A stretch of 51,648 bases of DNA from CAZESS01 sp964414415 (lineage in GTDB: Archaea; Thermoplasmatota; E2; UBA202; DSCA01): positions 1-51,648 of the forward strand of contig CAYPWJ010000009.1 of NCBI GenBank assembly GCA_964414415.1. Direction: 5' to 3'. The notes beneath the pieces were generated by a model. The model was not told where the DNA came from and did no database searches. It saw nothing but the letters and a program-made list of their open reading frames with translations. A program made the position numbers and the translations under genes. This document shows, piece by piece, positions 31,831 through 40,118 of this stretch; the stretch's first letter is position 1, and every line of letters starts with the position of its first letter.

Positions 31831-31897
31831 GGGATGTGTATGCCGCCCGTGTATAAGAATGTGTAGGTGCCGACGGGGACGACGAGAACACAACATA

Positions 31898-31938
31898 CTT
31901 ATAGAAACACATGTTTGGCTCTCTGCACACCCGAGGTG
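31898..31938 (+). promoter_or_regulatory. TATA-like box and Shine-Dalgarno of cold-shock gene
   Basis: ACTTATAGA at 31898-31906 is a TATA-like element; GAGGTGA at 31932-31938 sits five bases before the ATG at 31944. Unlike many genes here, this one appears to carry a short leader with a good ribosome binding site. Confidence 0.55.
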
Positions 31939-31943
31939 AACGC

Positions 31944-32138
31944 ATGGAAGGAACCATCAAGCGATGGCTTGTCTCCTACGGGTTCATCGGCGCCCCGGAG
32001 TTCGAGGAGGATGTGTTCGTGCATCTGTCCGACGTCAATTCCGGTCTGCCGCTCGAAGAAGGACAGAAGGTCACCTTCGAGGTCGAAGAAGAACCAAAGG
32101 GACCCAAAGCCATCAACGTGGACGTCGTCGAGGAATAA
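31944..32138 (+). CDS. Cold-shock-domain protein
   Basis: A 64-residue single cold shock domain, which binds single-stranded RNA or DNA. MEGTIKRWLVSYGFIGAPEF corresponds to the first strands and RNP1 (normally KGFGFI, here SYGFIG); DVFVHLSDV is a clear RNP2; LEEGQKVTFEVEEEPKGPKA follows the family pattern. The reduced aromatic content of RNP1 may change binding strength. CSPs are found only in some archaea, including Thermoplasmatota-like and halophilic groups. Confidence 0.9.
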   Translation: MEGTIKRWLVSYGFIGAPEFEEDVFVHLSDVNSGLPLEEGQKVTFEVEEEPKGPKAINVDVVEE

Positions 32139-32144
32139 CGGCTT

Positions 32145-34472
32145 CTATCCCATCCGATTGGGAAGCAGAGCGTGCCACGACTGCCGCAGTTCGGCAGCAG
32201 AGAGATGTATGTAGCGAGTCATGTCGTCACCGTCGTAAATGGTGAGATGGCCGCCCGTCACCGAGCCGAGCTTCAGGCATGACGTGCCCGCCATCGCCGC
32301 CTCGAATGCATCGACAGCGTCTTTTTTCACCTCTGCCACCCATCGGGTGTTTGACTCCGCGAAAAGCTTGACGTCCGTCCGGAGGTCGCCCATGGCGTAG
32401 ATGCATACGTCTGCCCCAAGACCACCCATCGCCATTTCGGCCAGGCAGACGCCGAGGCCACCCATGGAGACGTCATGACAGGCAGCCACGCATCCATCCT
32501 CGATGGCCTGCCGGAGCGACGTCATGCTGTCCTCCAGCTGCGCCGGGTCGGTGCGCGGCACCCGACCGCCGCTCTGCTGCAGCATCCGCCGGTAGGCGCT
32601 TCCGCCCATCTCCCGCCGGGTGCCACCAACAAGGTAGACAGCGTTGCCTTTCTCCTTGAAGGGCGTGCTCACCGTGCGGCGAACGTCGTCGACGATGCCG
32701 ACGCCGAGCAGCGTCGGCGTGGGCGGGACGGCACCGGCCGGGGTCTCGTTGTAGAGGCTGACGTTCCCGGAGATGAACGGCAGGTGGAGCGCGCGGGCCA
32801 TCTCACCGAGGGCTCGGGTGGCCTCGTGGAGTTCACCCATCCGCTGTGGCTTCTCGGGATTGCCGAAGTTGAGGCAGTCCCCGATGCTGTCCGGCCGTGC
32901 ACCGACCGCCGTGAGATTGCGGCATACCTCGTCGACGGCTGCCCGGGCGCCATGATAGGGATTGCGGGATAGATAGAACGGATTGACGTCGGCGGTGAGC
33001 GCCAGCCCGCGATAGGAGCCACGGAGCGGCTTGACGACCGCCGCGTCGCCATGCGTCTGCCGTCCGACGGGACCCTGCAGCGGCGTGCGGGCGGTACCAC
33101 CGCGGACCTCATGGTCGTACTGCCGGACAACCCAGCTGCGCGACGCGATAGCGGGCATAGCCATCAGCGAGAGCAGCACCTCGTTGAGATCATCAGGCAT
33201 GTCGAACGACGGCTCAGGCGTCTCGCGATCCGGCGGCGCCTCCCATGGACGCTGATAGCAGGGACCTGACACCTGGAACTGGAGATCGAGTTCGGCGATC
33301 TGCTGCCCGTGATAGCTGAGCCGCACCACGGGCTCCTCGATGACCTCGCCGACCTCCACCGCCTCGACGTCCCACCGGTCGAAGACGTCAAGCACAGCCT
33401 CGACGTTCTCCGGACGGACGACCAGCATCATCCGCTCCTGCGACTCGGAGACCCATATCTCCCAGGGCTCCATGTCTGCCTCCTTCAGCGGGATCCGGTC
33501 AAGCTGTATCTCGGCGCCGTAGCCTGCTTCATGTGCAAGCTCACCGCAGACACAGGAGAGTCCGCCGCCGCCCATGTCCTTCATGCCCTCAACAAGGTCA
33601 GCCTCGACGCACTCCAGGCAGGCGTGGATGAGCGGCTCCTTGGTAATCGGGTCGCCAAGCTGCACCGCCGAGATCGACTCCTCCTCTGACTCCTCATGCA
33701 GCTCCTCAGATGCAAACGTGACACCGTGGATGCCGTCACGGCCCGTCCGGCCGCCGGCGTAGACGTACACGCTGCCCGGCCGCTTGACACGGCTGTGCGT
33801 CAGATGTCGCTTCTCGACGACGCCGACACACCCGACGTTGACCAGGCAGTTGCCCACGTAGCCGTCATGGAAGCAGACCTGCCCCGCCACCGTCGGGATG
33901 CCGATGCGGTTGCCGTAATCCCGGATACCCTCGACGACACGCTTGAACAGATACCGCGGGTGCTTGACGCCCTTCGGCAGCCTGTCATGCTCGTAGTCAA
34001 GCGGGCCGAAAAACAGCGGGTCTACCAGAGCGACGGGTTGCGCACCCATGCACAGCACGTCGCGGACGATGCCGCCGATGCCCGTGGCTGCACCGCCGTA
34101 CGGCTCGATGGCCGACGGATGGTTATGTGACTCCAGCGCCGCCACGTAGTAGTGGTCATCGTCGAACTCGACGACGCCGGCGTCCTCCCGAGCCACGATG
34201 CGGTCCTCCTCGATGCCGTAGACGTGCTGCCGGAGCACAGGCGTCGACGACTTGTAGCAGCAGTGCTCGCTCCACGCCTGCCCGAGTGCCTGCAGTTCCA
34301 CGTCCGTCGGACGGCGCTCCTTCACCTCGAAGTAGTCCCGGATGCGCCGCATCTCGTCGAGGCTCAACGCCAGTCCCATCTCCCGGCTGATCTCCCTGAG
34401 CCGGTCATCGTCAGCGGCGGACAGGTCGACCCGATACACGGCGCCGTCCCGCTCGAAGAGATGATCAGTCAT
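32145..34472 (-). CDS. purL: Phosphoribosylformylglycinamidine synthase subunit PurL
   Basis: A 775-residue small-type PurL, ATP-dependent amidotransferase of purine synthesis (FGAR to FGAM). Visible: SEHCCYKSSTPVLR, ALESHNHPSAIEPYGGAATG, KDMGGGGLSCVCGELAHE, GDCLNFGNPEKPQ and CHDVSMGGLGVCLAEMA. ATG at 34472 (MTDHLFE) is chosen; a longer frame to 34505 overlaps more of purS. It overlaps the purS 3' end by eight bases. The glutaminase subunit PurQ is not in the window. Confidence 0.97.
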   Translation of the reverse strand: MTDHLFERDGAVYRVDLSAADDDRLREISREMGLALSLDEMRRIRDYFEVKERRPTDVELQALGQAWSEHCCYKSSTPVLRQHVYGIEEDRIVAREDAGVVEFDDDHYYVAALESHNHPSAIEPYGGAATGIGGIVRDVLCMGAQPVALVDPLFFGPLDYEHDRLPKGVKHPRYLFKRVVEGIRDYGNRIGIPTVAGQVCFHDGYVGNCLVNVGCVGVVEKRHLTHSRVKRPGSVYVYAGGRTGRDGIHGVTFASEELHEESEEESISAVQLGDPITKEPLIHACLECVEADLVEGMKDMGGGGLSCVCGELAHEAGYGAEIQLDRIPLKEADMEPWEIWVSESQERMMLVVRPENVEAVLDVFDRWDVEAVEVGEVIEEPVVRLSYHGQQIAELDLQFQVSGPCYQRPWEAPPDRETPEPSFDMPDDLNEVLLSLMAMPAIASRSWVVRQYDHEVRGGTARTPLQGPVGRQTHGDAAVVKPLRGSYRGLALTADVNPFYLSRNPYHGARAAVDEVCRNLTAVGARPDSIGDCLNFGNPEKPQRMGELHEATRALGEMARALHLPFISGNVSLYNETPAGAVPPTPTLLGVGIVDDVRRTVSTPFKEKGNAVYLVGGTRREMGGSAYRRMLQQSGGRVPRTDPAQLEDSMTSLRQAIEDGCVAACHDVSMGGLGVCLAEMAMGGLGADVCIYAMGDLRTDVKLFAESNTRWVAEVKKDAVDAFEAAMAGTSCLKLGSVTGGHLTIYDGDDMTRYIHLSAAELRQSWHALLPNRMG

Positions 34473-34722
34473 CTGCGTCCCCGTGAAGCTCGATGGCGTA
34501 GTCATGGATGACCGGGTTGGTGAGCAGCCGCTGGCACATCTCGTCGACGCGCTCCCGCGCCGCCGCCTCGCCGTCGGCGTCCACCTGCAGCGTGATGACC
34601 GTGGCGACGGTGACGCCGTCTACCTCGTCGAAGCCCAACAGGTGCAGTGCCTTGCGGATGTTGGCGCCCTCGGGGTCAGATATACCTCTTTTTAGCTGTA
34701 TCTCTACCCGCGCGGTATACAT
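34465..34722 (-). CDS. purS: Phosphoribosylformylglycinamidine synthase subunit PurS
   Basis: An 85-residue PurS, structural subunit joining PurL and PurQ. Visible: ARVEIQLKRGISDPEGANIRKALHLLGF and the C-terminal CQRLLTNPVIHDYAIEL (each in pieces typical of the family). Directly followed by purL with overlapping ends. Confidence 0.95.
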   Translation of the reverse strand: MYTARVEIQLKRGISDPEGANIRKALHLLGFDEVDGVTVATVITLQVDADGEAAARERVDEMCQRLLTNPVIHDYAIELHGDADD

Positions 34723-34727
34723 GGTAT

Positions 34728-35231
34728 CTATGCCGAGAGAGCGTTCACGTGGTGGCAGTCGGGGCAGGTGTACCTGAGCGGCCGATCGCCGGTGTCGTGT
34801 ATCTCGAACACGTTTTCGCAGCGCTCGCACTGCACGTTTTTCCGGACGCCGGACGCCATGTGCTTGCGGAGTGCACCGCTCTGCCCACAGTTCGGGCAGG
34901 TGTACCTGAGCGGCCGTGCACCGGTGTCGGAGATGGTGAACACGGTGTGGCAGTCGCTGCACATCACCTTGGTGGTGACGGCGGAGACGAGCTTGATACC
35001 CTCGCTGCGCGGCTCTGGGCGGGGCGCCGTGAGGTAGAGATATAGCTCCGCCAGGAAAAACACGGCGAAGAGGATGATGCCGATGACGGCCCACCACTGC
35101 ACGGAGAGCGGCACGTCCGTCCCTGCCAGGATGTATCCCTGGTCCTGGAGCACCGCCACCATGAGCCATATAAAATAGAGGATGGAGATAAAGGTAATGA
35201 CGGCAGCCCCACGTACCCGCTTCTCTTCCAT
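34728..35231 (-). CDS. Two-helix membrane protein with duplicated zinc-ribbon domain
   Basis: A 167-residue protein not assigned to a family. Two transmembrane helices (about 9-30 and 47-68) form a hairpin, leaving the C terminus likely in the cytosol. Residues 88-122 and 130-164 are two copies of one zinc ribbon: CSDCHTVFTISDTGARPLRY followed by TCPNCG, and CERCENVFEIHDTGDRPLRY followed by TCPDCH. The ribbons resemble those that bind nucleic acids or other proteins. The ATG at 35231 is 27 bases after a strong TATA box, giving a leaderless mRNA; it may be the first cistron ahead of purS and purL. Confidence 0.82.
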   Translation of the reverse strand: MEEKRVRGAAVITFISILYFIWLMVAVLQDQGYILAGTDVPLSVQWWAVIGIILFAVFFLAELYLYLTAPRPEPRSEGIKLVSAVTTKVMCSDCHTVFTISDTGARPLRYTCPNCGQSGALRKHMASGVRKNVQCERCENVFEIHDTGDRPLRYTCPDCHHVNALSA

Positions 35232-35252
35232 GGACAAAGTTATTGACCGTAT

Positions 35253-35265
35253 GTATATAAATATT
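35253..35265 (-). promoter_or_regulatory. TATA box for membrane zinc-ribbon gene (and perhaps purSL)
   Basis: Minus strand AATATTTATATAC, centred 27 bases before the ATG at 35231. Confidence 0.65.
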
Positions 35266-35387
35266 TGCGGCTTGCTTGCTTGCTCGGCTTACCAGAGGTT
35301 CCGAGCGCCGGAGGAACACGGAGAATGACATCGCACTGAGGTACAGCATGTCCGGAAATCTTTTTACCGGCAGGGCATTGCGTATCT

Positions 35388-35825
35388 ATGTACGTCAGCG
35401 TTGTCGGCGGGCAGCAGTGCAGCCCCGAGGTGTATGAGGCGGCGGTCGAGATCGGGCAACGCATCGCTCAGCTGCCCGCGGTGCTCGTCTGCGGCGGCCT
35501 CAGCGGCGTCATGGAGGCAGCAGCCAGGGGTGCCAGCGAGGCGGGTGGCACGACCATCGGCATCGTCCCCACGGAAAGCAGGGCGGACGGCAACCCGTAT
35601 CTCGATCATGTCATCGTGACCGGTCTCGGGCAGGCCCGCAATGCACTGGTCGTTTTGAACGGCGACGTCGTCATCGCCGTCGACGGGCACCATGGCACGC
35701 TGTCAGAGATAGCGATGGCCGTCAAATACGGCAAACCCGTCTACGGCTACAAAAGCTGGGACATCGGCATCCCCGTCTTTGACGACGTCGACGAGCTCTT
35801 CCAGGCGATAGAGCAGCGTCAATAA
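35388..35825 (+). CDS. LOG-family (TIGR00725-type) nucleotide-binding protein
   Basis: A 145-residue Rossmann-like protein of the LOG/lysine decarboxylase-like superfamily. Visible: VSVVGGQQCSPEVYE, VLVCGGLSGVMEAAARGA, GTTIGIVPTESRADGNPYLD and DGHHGTLSEIAMAVKYGKPV, where LOG enzymes have PGGxGTxxE; the two glycines before GT are His-His here. Members hydrolyse nucleoside monophosphates or bind nucleotides (molybdenum-cofactor carrier-like relatives exist). Exact substrate not known. Overlaps kptA tail to tail by seven bases. Confidence 0.85.
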   Translation: MYVSVVGGQQCSPEVYEAAVEIGQRIAQLPAVLVCGGLSGVMEAAARGASEAGGTTIGIVPTESRADGNPYLDHVIVTGLGQARNALVVLNGDVVIAVDGHHGTLSEIAMAVKYGKPVYGYKSWDIGIPVFDDVDELFQAIEQRQ

Positions 35826-36358
35826 CCGCTCTCGCCGACACGTGAGATACACGAGGCAGGCACCCATGCAGCCAGGTATACCTTCTCCGTCGCCCGGTAA
35901 AAGGTGATGCCCTGCCGGCGGGCAGCCGCAACGTCGACGCGGAGGACGACCGGCGGGCCGTGCCGCCGTCCCACCCGGCGTGCCTCCTCCCTCGTTGTAG
36001 AGAGATGCACCATCTGCCGGCCACGCGGCTGGAGTCCCTCCTCGAGGATCGACCGTGCTGCCTTGTGGCTCGTCCCGTGGTAGAGCACCGCGATGTCCTC
36101 CGCGACCGGCAGCTCCGGCTCGACCGGGATGGAGTGCCCGTAGCGCGCCCTGATGACGTCGCCGTGGAGCTCAAAGCGCTGCTTGTCGCCGCCGTCGACC
36201 AGCTGCCGCAGCCGAGCGCGGTCGATGCCGGGGAAGCGCTCGCGGAGTCGTGCGAGGAGCTGCCTGACGGGCACGAAGCCATGGCGGTCCATGTCCAGCT
36301 CGCCTGGTTCATGACGGAGGATGTAGGACATGTATTTGCTCACCGCGACGCGGTCCAT
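35819..36358 (-). CDS. kptA: RNA 2'-phosphotransferase Tpt1/KptA
   Basis: A 179-residue enzyme that removes a 2'-phosphate from RNA using NAD+, as in tRNA splicing in eukaryotes. Visible: SKYMSYILRHEPGELDMDRHG (pieces), VDGGDKQRFEL, IRARYGHSIPV, LYHGTSHKAARSILEEGL and MVHLSTTREEA. These contain the His-Arg-Arg-His set of NAD and phosphate contacts. Archaeal tRNA ligation by RtcB leaves no 2'-phosphate, so its substrate here is open. Start MDRVAVSKYMS. Confidence 0.95.
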   Translation of the reverse strand: MDRVAVSKYMSYILRHEPGELDMDRHGFVPVRQLLARLRERFPGIDRARLRQLVDGGDKQRFELHGDVIRARYGHSIPVEPELPVAEDIAVLYHGTSHKAARSILEEGLQPRGRQMVHLSTTREEARRVGRRHGPPVVLRVDVAAARRQGITFYRATEKVYLAAWVPASCISRVGESGY

Positions 36359-36395
36359 GTGTATGCAGTCCCGGGACCTGTAAAAATATTGCGGG

Positions 36396-37130
36396 CTACA
36401 GCGATGTCGGCCTGGCGACCACGATGGCGACGGGAAAATGAAACAGCGGGATGTGGGTAAGCCTGCTGGCGTTGATGGTGAAGCCCGCCCGGCGTACCTC
36501 CCGTTCGAGATGAATCGGTCGGCTGGACGCCCGGTAGCCGCCGATGACGGGCCAGATGTCGTAGAACCACTCATAGAGGCGGCGCGACGCATGCAGCAGT
36601 CCGTCTCCCTGCTTTGTCATTGTCATGGCCACCAACCGGCCGCCGGGGGTGAGCATCCGCCGCATCTCTGACAGCGCCGCCGGGATGCCGTCGGCGGGCA
36701 GCAGGTCGAGGAGAAACGTGGAAAACGCCACGTCGAAGCAGCCGTCAGCGAAGGGAAGCGCGGTGGCGTCGCCGCGCACCAGGACGGCTCGATGCTCCAG
36801 TTCCGCCCTCGCCAGGTTGCCGCGGCAGACGGTGCACATGCCTGCAGAGTAGTCGACGCCGTACACCGTCGTCTCCACCTGCCGGATGATGCGCTCCAGG
36901 CACCAGCCGGTGCCGAAGGCCACGTCCAAGACACGCTCGCCTGGCTGCAGTCCGGCCATCTCCAGCGCCTCTCGGCTCGGCTTGATCTCCCAGATGCCCA
37001 TGATGAAGTGATAAAACGAGCTGGAGCGGTCGTATTTTTTCGCCGGGCCGGCATCGGTGTCGGCATATGGATTGATGACACGTTTGACCGGGCTGCCGTC
37101 CCCGTGCCGCCGTCCGCCATCAGGTGACAT
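36396..37130 (-). CDS. UbiE-like class I SAM methyltransferase
   Basis: A 244-residue methyltransferase. VLDVAFGTGWCLERI is the SAM-binding motif I (F in place of the usual G/C), GVDYSAGMC motif II, VRGDATALPFADGCFD, and MRRMLTPGGRLVAM. A phylloquinone/menaquinone-like or small-molecule substrate is possible; C-terminal WFYDIWPVIGGYRASSRPI resembles lipid or quinone methyltransferases. Substrate not identified. The start is near the divergent RaSEA gene; alternatives inside the first 15 residues cannot be excluded. Confidence 0.85.
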   Translation of the reverse strand: MSPDGGRRHGDGSPVKRVINPYADTDAGPAKKYDRSSSFYHFIMGIWEIKPSREALEMAGLQPGERVLDVAFGTGWCLERIIRQVETTVYGVDYSAGMCTVCRGNLARAELEHRAVLVRGDATALPFADGCFDVAFSTFLLDLLPADGIPAALSEMRRMLTPGGRLVAMTMTKQGDGLLHASRRLYEWFYDIWPVIGGYRASSRPIHLEREVRRAGFTINASRLTHIPLFHFPVAIVVARPTSL

Positions 37131-37230
37131 GGATGTCTACACAAACGGACGGGATGCTTTATAGATATGGGTCCAGCGAGGAGACTGCCGAAGAAACTCG
37201 TCAGCCACGGGACGCCGGCATCCGGAGAAA

Positions 37231-37240
37231 ACATAATAAA
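37231..37240 (+). promoter_or_regulatory. TATA-like box for RaSEA gene
   Basis: ACATAATAAA centred about 27 bases before the ATG at 37262. It supports that ATG against the longer frame beginning at 37124. Confidence 0.5.
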
Positions 37241-37261
37241 CCAGGCAGAGCATCGGCGTGT

Positions 37262-38257
37262 ATGGACGCCCTGGAGCAGTTCTGCCGTTCGCTGCGCCGG
37301 CCGCGGCGGCAGCGTCGCCCCGAGCCGCGGATGTGGACCGAAAAAGATCGCCTCAGCGGCGCGGTCGTCGACGCGTTTGTCTTCATCATGCAGACCGGCG
37401 GCTGCCGCTGGAGCCATCGCTCCGGGTGCACCATGTGCGGCTACCACTCGGACAGCATCCCCGGCATCGACCCAGGGCAGCTCCGGGAGCAGCTCACGAT
37501 GGCAGCCAAGCGCTACCAGGGCGAGCCGGTCGTCAAGATATTTACCTCGGGTAGTTTCCTTGACAGCCGGGAGGTGCCCCTCGAGGTGCAACGCGACGTG
37601 CTGCAGGCGTTTTACGGGCAGGCTGAAAAGATAATCGTTGAGACGCGGCCGTCGTTCGTGTCGGGGCTTGAGGACATCGCCGACGTGGTGCCATCCGGGG
37701 GGACGCTGTCCGTCGCGATGGGGCTGGAGTCGGCGAACGACCGCGTGCTCGAGTATGCCGTCAACAAGGGCTTCACCTATGCCGACTGGCGGCAGACGGC
37801 CGAAACGGTGCGCGGCGCAGGCTTCCAGGTCAAGACATACGTGTTGTTGAAGCCGCCGTTCCTGACGGAGGAGGAGGCCCTCGAGGATGCCGTCGCGACG
37901 ATAGACGCAGCCGGCGGGCTCAGCGACGCTATCTCGCTCAACCCGGTGGCGGTGCACGGCAACACGCTCGTTGAATACCTCTGGAAGCGCGATCGGTATC
38001 GTCCGCCCTGGCTGTGGAGCGTCGCCGCGGTGCTTGACCAGGCATCAGCCCGCTTCGACGGTCAGCTGACGTGTGCCGTGGTTGCCGGGGGGAAACAGCG
38101 CGGTGCACACAACTGCGGCGACTGCGACGCCGCGCTGCTGGGCGCGATAGAGCAGTTTACGGTGCATGGAAAACATGACGCCTTCGAGGGCATACGCTGC
38201 AGCTGCAGGGAAGAATGGCTGGATAGCAGAGAGACAGGCGGGTTCCTGCAGGGCTAA
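37262..38257 (+). CDS. Archaeosine synthase radical SAM subunit RaSEA (TIGR01210-type)
   Basis: A 331-residue radical SAM protein of the Elp3-like group TIGR01210. The iron-sulfur motif lies in GGCRWSHRSGCTMCGYHS (C-x7-C-x2-C). VVKIFTSGSFLDSREVP, IIVETRPSFV, AMGLESANDRVLEYAVNKGF and QVKTYVLLKPPFLTE follow the fold; near the end HNCGDCDAALL is also conserved. RaSEA works with ArcS to turn a lysine-preQ0 adduct at position 15 of tRNA into archaeosine. ArcS is not in the window. Start chosen at 37262 by promoter spacing and family length. Overlaps the sepF 3' end by four bases. Confidence 0.9.
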   Translation: MDALEQFCRSLRRPRRQRRPEPRMWTEKDRLSGAVVDAFVFIMQTGGCRWSHRSGCTMCGYHSDSIPGIDPGQLREQLTMAAKRYQGEPVVKIFTSGSFLDSREVPLEVQRDVLQAFYGQAEKIIVETRPSFVSGLEDIADVVPSGGTLSVAMGLESANDRVLEYAVNKGFTYADWRQTAETVRGAGFQVKTYVLLKPPFLTEEEALEDAVATIDAAGGLSDAISLNPVAVHGNTLVEYLWKRDRYRPPWLWSVAAVLDQASARFDGQLTCAVVAGGKQRGAHNCGDCDAALLGAIEQFTVHGKHDAFEGIRCSCREEWLDSRETGGFLQG

Positions 38258-38613
38258 AACGTTCCCCGCATCTTCCGTCGATCGATTTTGACGCCGGTGG
38301 GGGTGACGATGAGCCAGTTTCTGCCGAGGCCGGCGATGTCGCCCTGGATGTCCTTGACCACACGCTTCAACTCGTTGGTCGTCCGCTCAAGTTCCATGTC
38401 GTCGGACGAGACAGGCGAGAGATCCAGCAGGAGGATGTTACCGCCGTAGACGTAGTCGGTAAAGTTTTTGACGTCGTCGTATTCCTGCAGCTCCGCCACC
38501 TTCACCTGGGTGTCCGCCTCCGGCATCTCGTGTTCCTCGACCTCTTCGGCCAGGTCGATATAGTCTCCATCCCTCCTCTTTGACTTGTTAAACAGTCCCG
38601 CTATGATGGCCAT
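38254..38613 (-). CDS. sepF: Archaeal cell division protein SepF
   Basis: A 119-residue SepF, which anchors FtsZ filaments to the membrane in many archaea. The N-terminal MAIIAGLFNKSKRR is an amphipathic membrane-binding helix; a short acidic linker leads to the core KVAELQEYDDVKNFTDYVY, NILLLDLSPVSSDDMELERT and DIAGLGRNWLIVTPTGV. It implies an FtsZ-based division system elsewhere in the genome. Confidence 0.93.
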   Translation of the reverse strand: MAIIAGLFNKSKRRDGDYIDLAEEVEEHEMPEADTQVKVAELQEYDDVKNFTDYVYGGNILLLDLSPVSSDDMELERTTNELKRVVKDIQGDIAGLGRNWLIVTPTGVKIDRRKMRGTF

Positions 38614-38656
38614 AGTATCTCATTATATGAAGAGATAATTCTTTAAAAATCTTTGC

Positions 38657-38821
38657 TCATTCATAAAGCGCAAGGGTGAACATGGCAGCGGTGAGAAACC
38701 AGGCCAGCGGGCCCACGTAGAGCCATACCGTAGCGTAGGTCTCCGTTGCAAGGGCGGCGATGACGATCAGCCAGGGGACGACGAGCCCGATGAACAGGGC
38801 AGCCCACCGTTTCAGCTTCAT
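38657..38821 (-). CDS. Small two-helix membrane protein
   Basis: A 54-residue hydrophobic protein with two helices (about 7-25 and 31-52). The ATG at 38821 lies 25 bases after a TATA-like CCTTTTTATGTCC, supporting a leaderless start at MKLKRWAALF; an upstream ATG at 38845 lies inside the TATA-like element. No family recognised. It may be co-transcribed with sepF, 43 bases downstream. Confidence 0.65.
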   Translation of the reverse strand: MKLKRWAALFIGLVVPWLIVIAALATETYATVWLYVGPLAWFLTAAMFTLALYE

Positions 38822-38839
38822 GGCAGGTGTATTCCAGAT

Positions 38840-38875
38840 GGACATAAAAAGGTTCTGATAGTAACAATAATAAAC
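38840..38875. promoter_or_regulatory. Divergent TATA boxes: small membrane gene and hisS
   Basis: Minus-strand box at 38840-38852 (CCTTTTTATGTCC) serves the gene ending at 38657. Plus-strand AATAATAAAC at 38866-38875 is 25 bases before the hisS ATG at 38895. Both imply leaderless mRNAs. Confidence 0.55.
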
Positions 38876-38894
38876 GCAACGATACTTCTCACGC

Positions 38895-40118
38895 ATGGCC
38901 GAGATAGGCAAGCCAAGGGGAACACGGGACTTCATCCCCTCGGAGATGCAGCAACGGCGCGCGGTCGAAGCGGCGATGCGCGACGTGTTCGAGCGCTACG
39001 GCTACGGCGAGATAGCCACGCCCACCATCGAGCACATGCAGCTGTTCACGATGAAATCCGGCGAGGAAATCATCGAGGAAACCTACGCATTCCACGACAA
39101 GTCCGGGCGACATCTCGCATTGCGGCCCGAGCTCACCGCGCCGGCCATGCGCTTCTACGTCGAGCAGCTCCAGATGGAGCCCAAGCCCCTCAAGCTCTAC
39201 TATTTCGGTCCCTGCTACCGGTACGACCGCCCGCAGGCGGGCCGCTACCGCGAGTTCTGGCAGATGGGTTGCGAGCTCATCGGTACCGACACGCCCGAAG
39301 GCATTGCAGAGCTCGTCTCCCTCGCCTACGAGGCATTACGAGAGGCGGGTCTCCAGGACATCGAACTCCGGCTCGGCGACCTGACGCTGCTCCGATCGCT
39401 GCTGGACGACCTGGGCATCGAGCGACAGAGCCAAGTCATGCGGCTCATCGACAAGCGCGACGGCGAGGGGCTGGACGCGATGCTGAGCGGTACACAGGTC
39501 GACACGCTTCGGTCATTTCTCGCCTGCCGGGACATGGAGGACGTGGCGTCGATGGCCGGCGGGGAACAGGTCGAGCGGCTGCAGGCGGTCCTCGACTGGC
39601 TCGATGTGTTCGACGTCCCGGCGACACTCGATACCTCCATAGCGCGGGGGCTGGACTACTACACCGGCATCGTCTTCGAGATAGACGCACCGTCGCTTGG
39701 CGCCGAAAAACAGATATGCGGGGGCGGCGAGTACAGCCTGGTGCCGCTGCTGGGCGGCACATCGGTCGCGACGGCAGGCTTCGCCTTGGGCTTCGACCGC
39801 ATCCTGCTGGCGCTGAAAAAGGAAGGGCGGAGCAGTGTCCCCGAACGCGAGTTGATATACGTGGCGCCGGTCAGCGACGCCATGCGCCGCCCTGCGGCCA
39901 GGCTCGCCATGCAGCTGCGCCGCCGCGGCAGGCGCGTGGAGCTCGACCTGCGACGGAGAAGTATGGGCAAGTCGCTGCAGCACGCCGACCGCCTCGGCGC
40001 CACCTATGCCGTCATCGTCGGCGACGACGAATGGGAACGCAAGGCGGCCATAGTCAAGGACATGGAAAGCGGCGAGCAGCGCGAGGTCGCGGTCGACGAG
40101 CTCACCGACGCTATCTGA
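38895..40118 (+). CDS. hisS: Histidyl-tRNA synthetase
   Basis: A 407-residue class II synthetase. Visible: KPRGTRDFIPSEM (motif 1 lead), LALRPELTAPAMRFY, the motif 2 area FGPCYRYDRPQAGRYREF, histidine-specific SIARGLDYYTGIVFE, motif 3 AGFALGFDRILLAL, and a C-terminal anticodon-binding domain (about 315-407). Overlaps the convergent carbamate kinase gene by eight bases. Confidence 0.97.
   Translation: MAEIGKPRGTRDFIPSEMQQRRAVEAAMRDVFERYGYGEIATPTIEHMQLFTMKSGEEIIEETYAFHDKSGRHLALRPELTAPAMRFYVEQLQMEPKPLKLYYFGPCYRYDRPQAGRYREFWQMGCELIGTDTPEGIAELVSLAYEALREAGLQDIELRLGDLTLLRSLLDDLGIERQSQVMRLIDKRDGEGLDAMLSGTQVDTLRSFLACRDMEDVASMAGGEQVERLQAVLDWLDVFDVPATLDTSIARGLDYYTGIVFEIDAPSLGAEKQICGGGEYSLVPLLGGTSVATAGFALGFDRILLALKKEGRSSVPERELIYVAPVSDAMRRPAARLAMQLRRRGRRVELDLRRRSMGKSLQHADRLGATYAVIVGDDEWERKAAIVKDMESGEQREVAVDELTDAI

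Noticed and set aside
35271..35284. CTTG tandem run between promoters
   Set aside because: Only about three and a half units, between a TATA box and a distant gene; likely chance.
36623..37957. Long minus-strand open frame opposite RaSEA and the methyltransferase
   Set aside because: It spans two clear genes and a promoter region, and contains no known motif.
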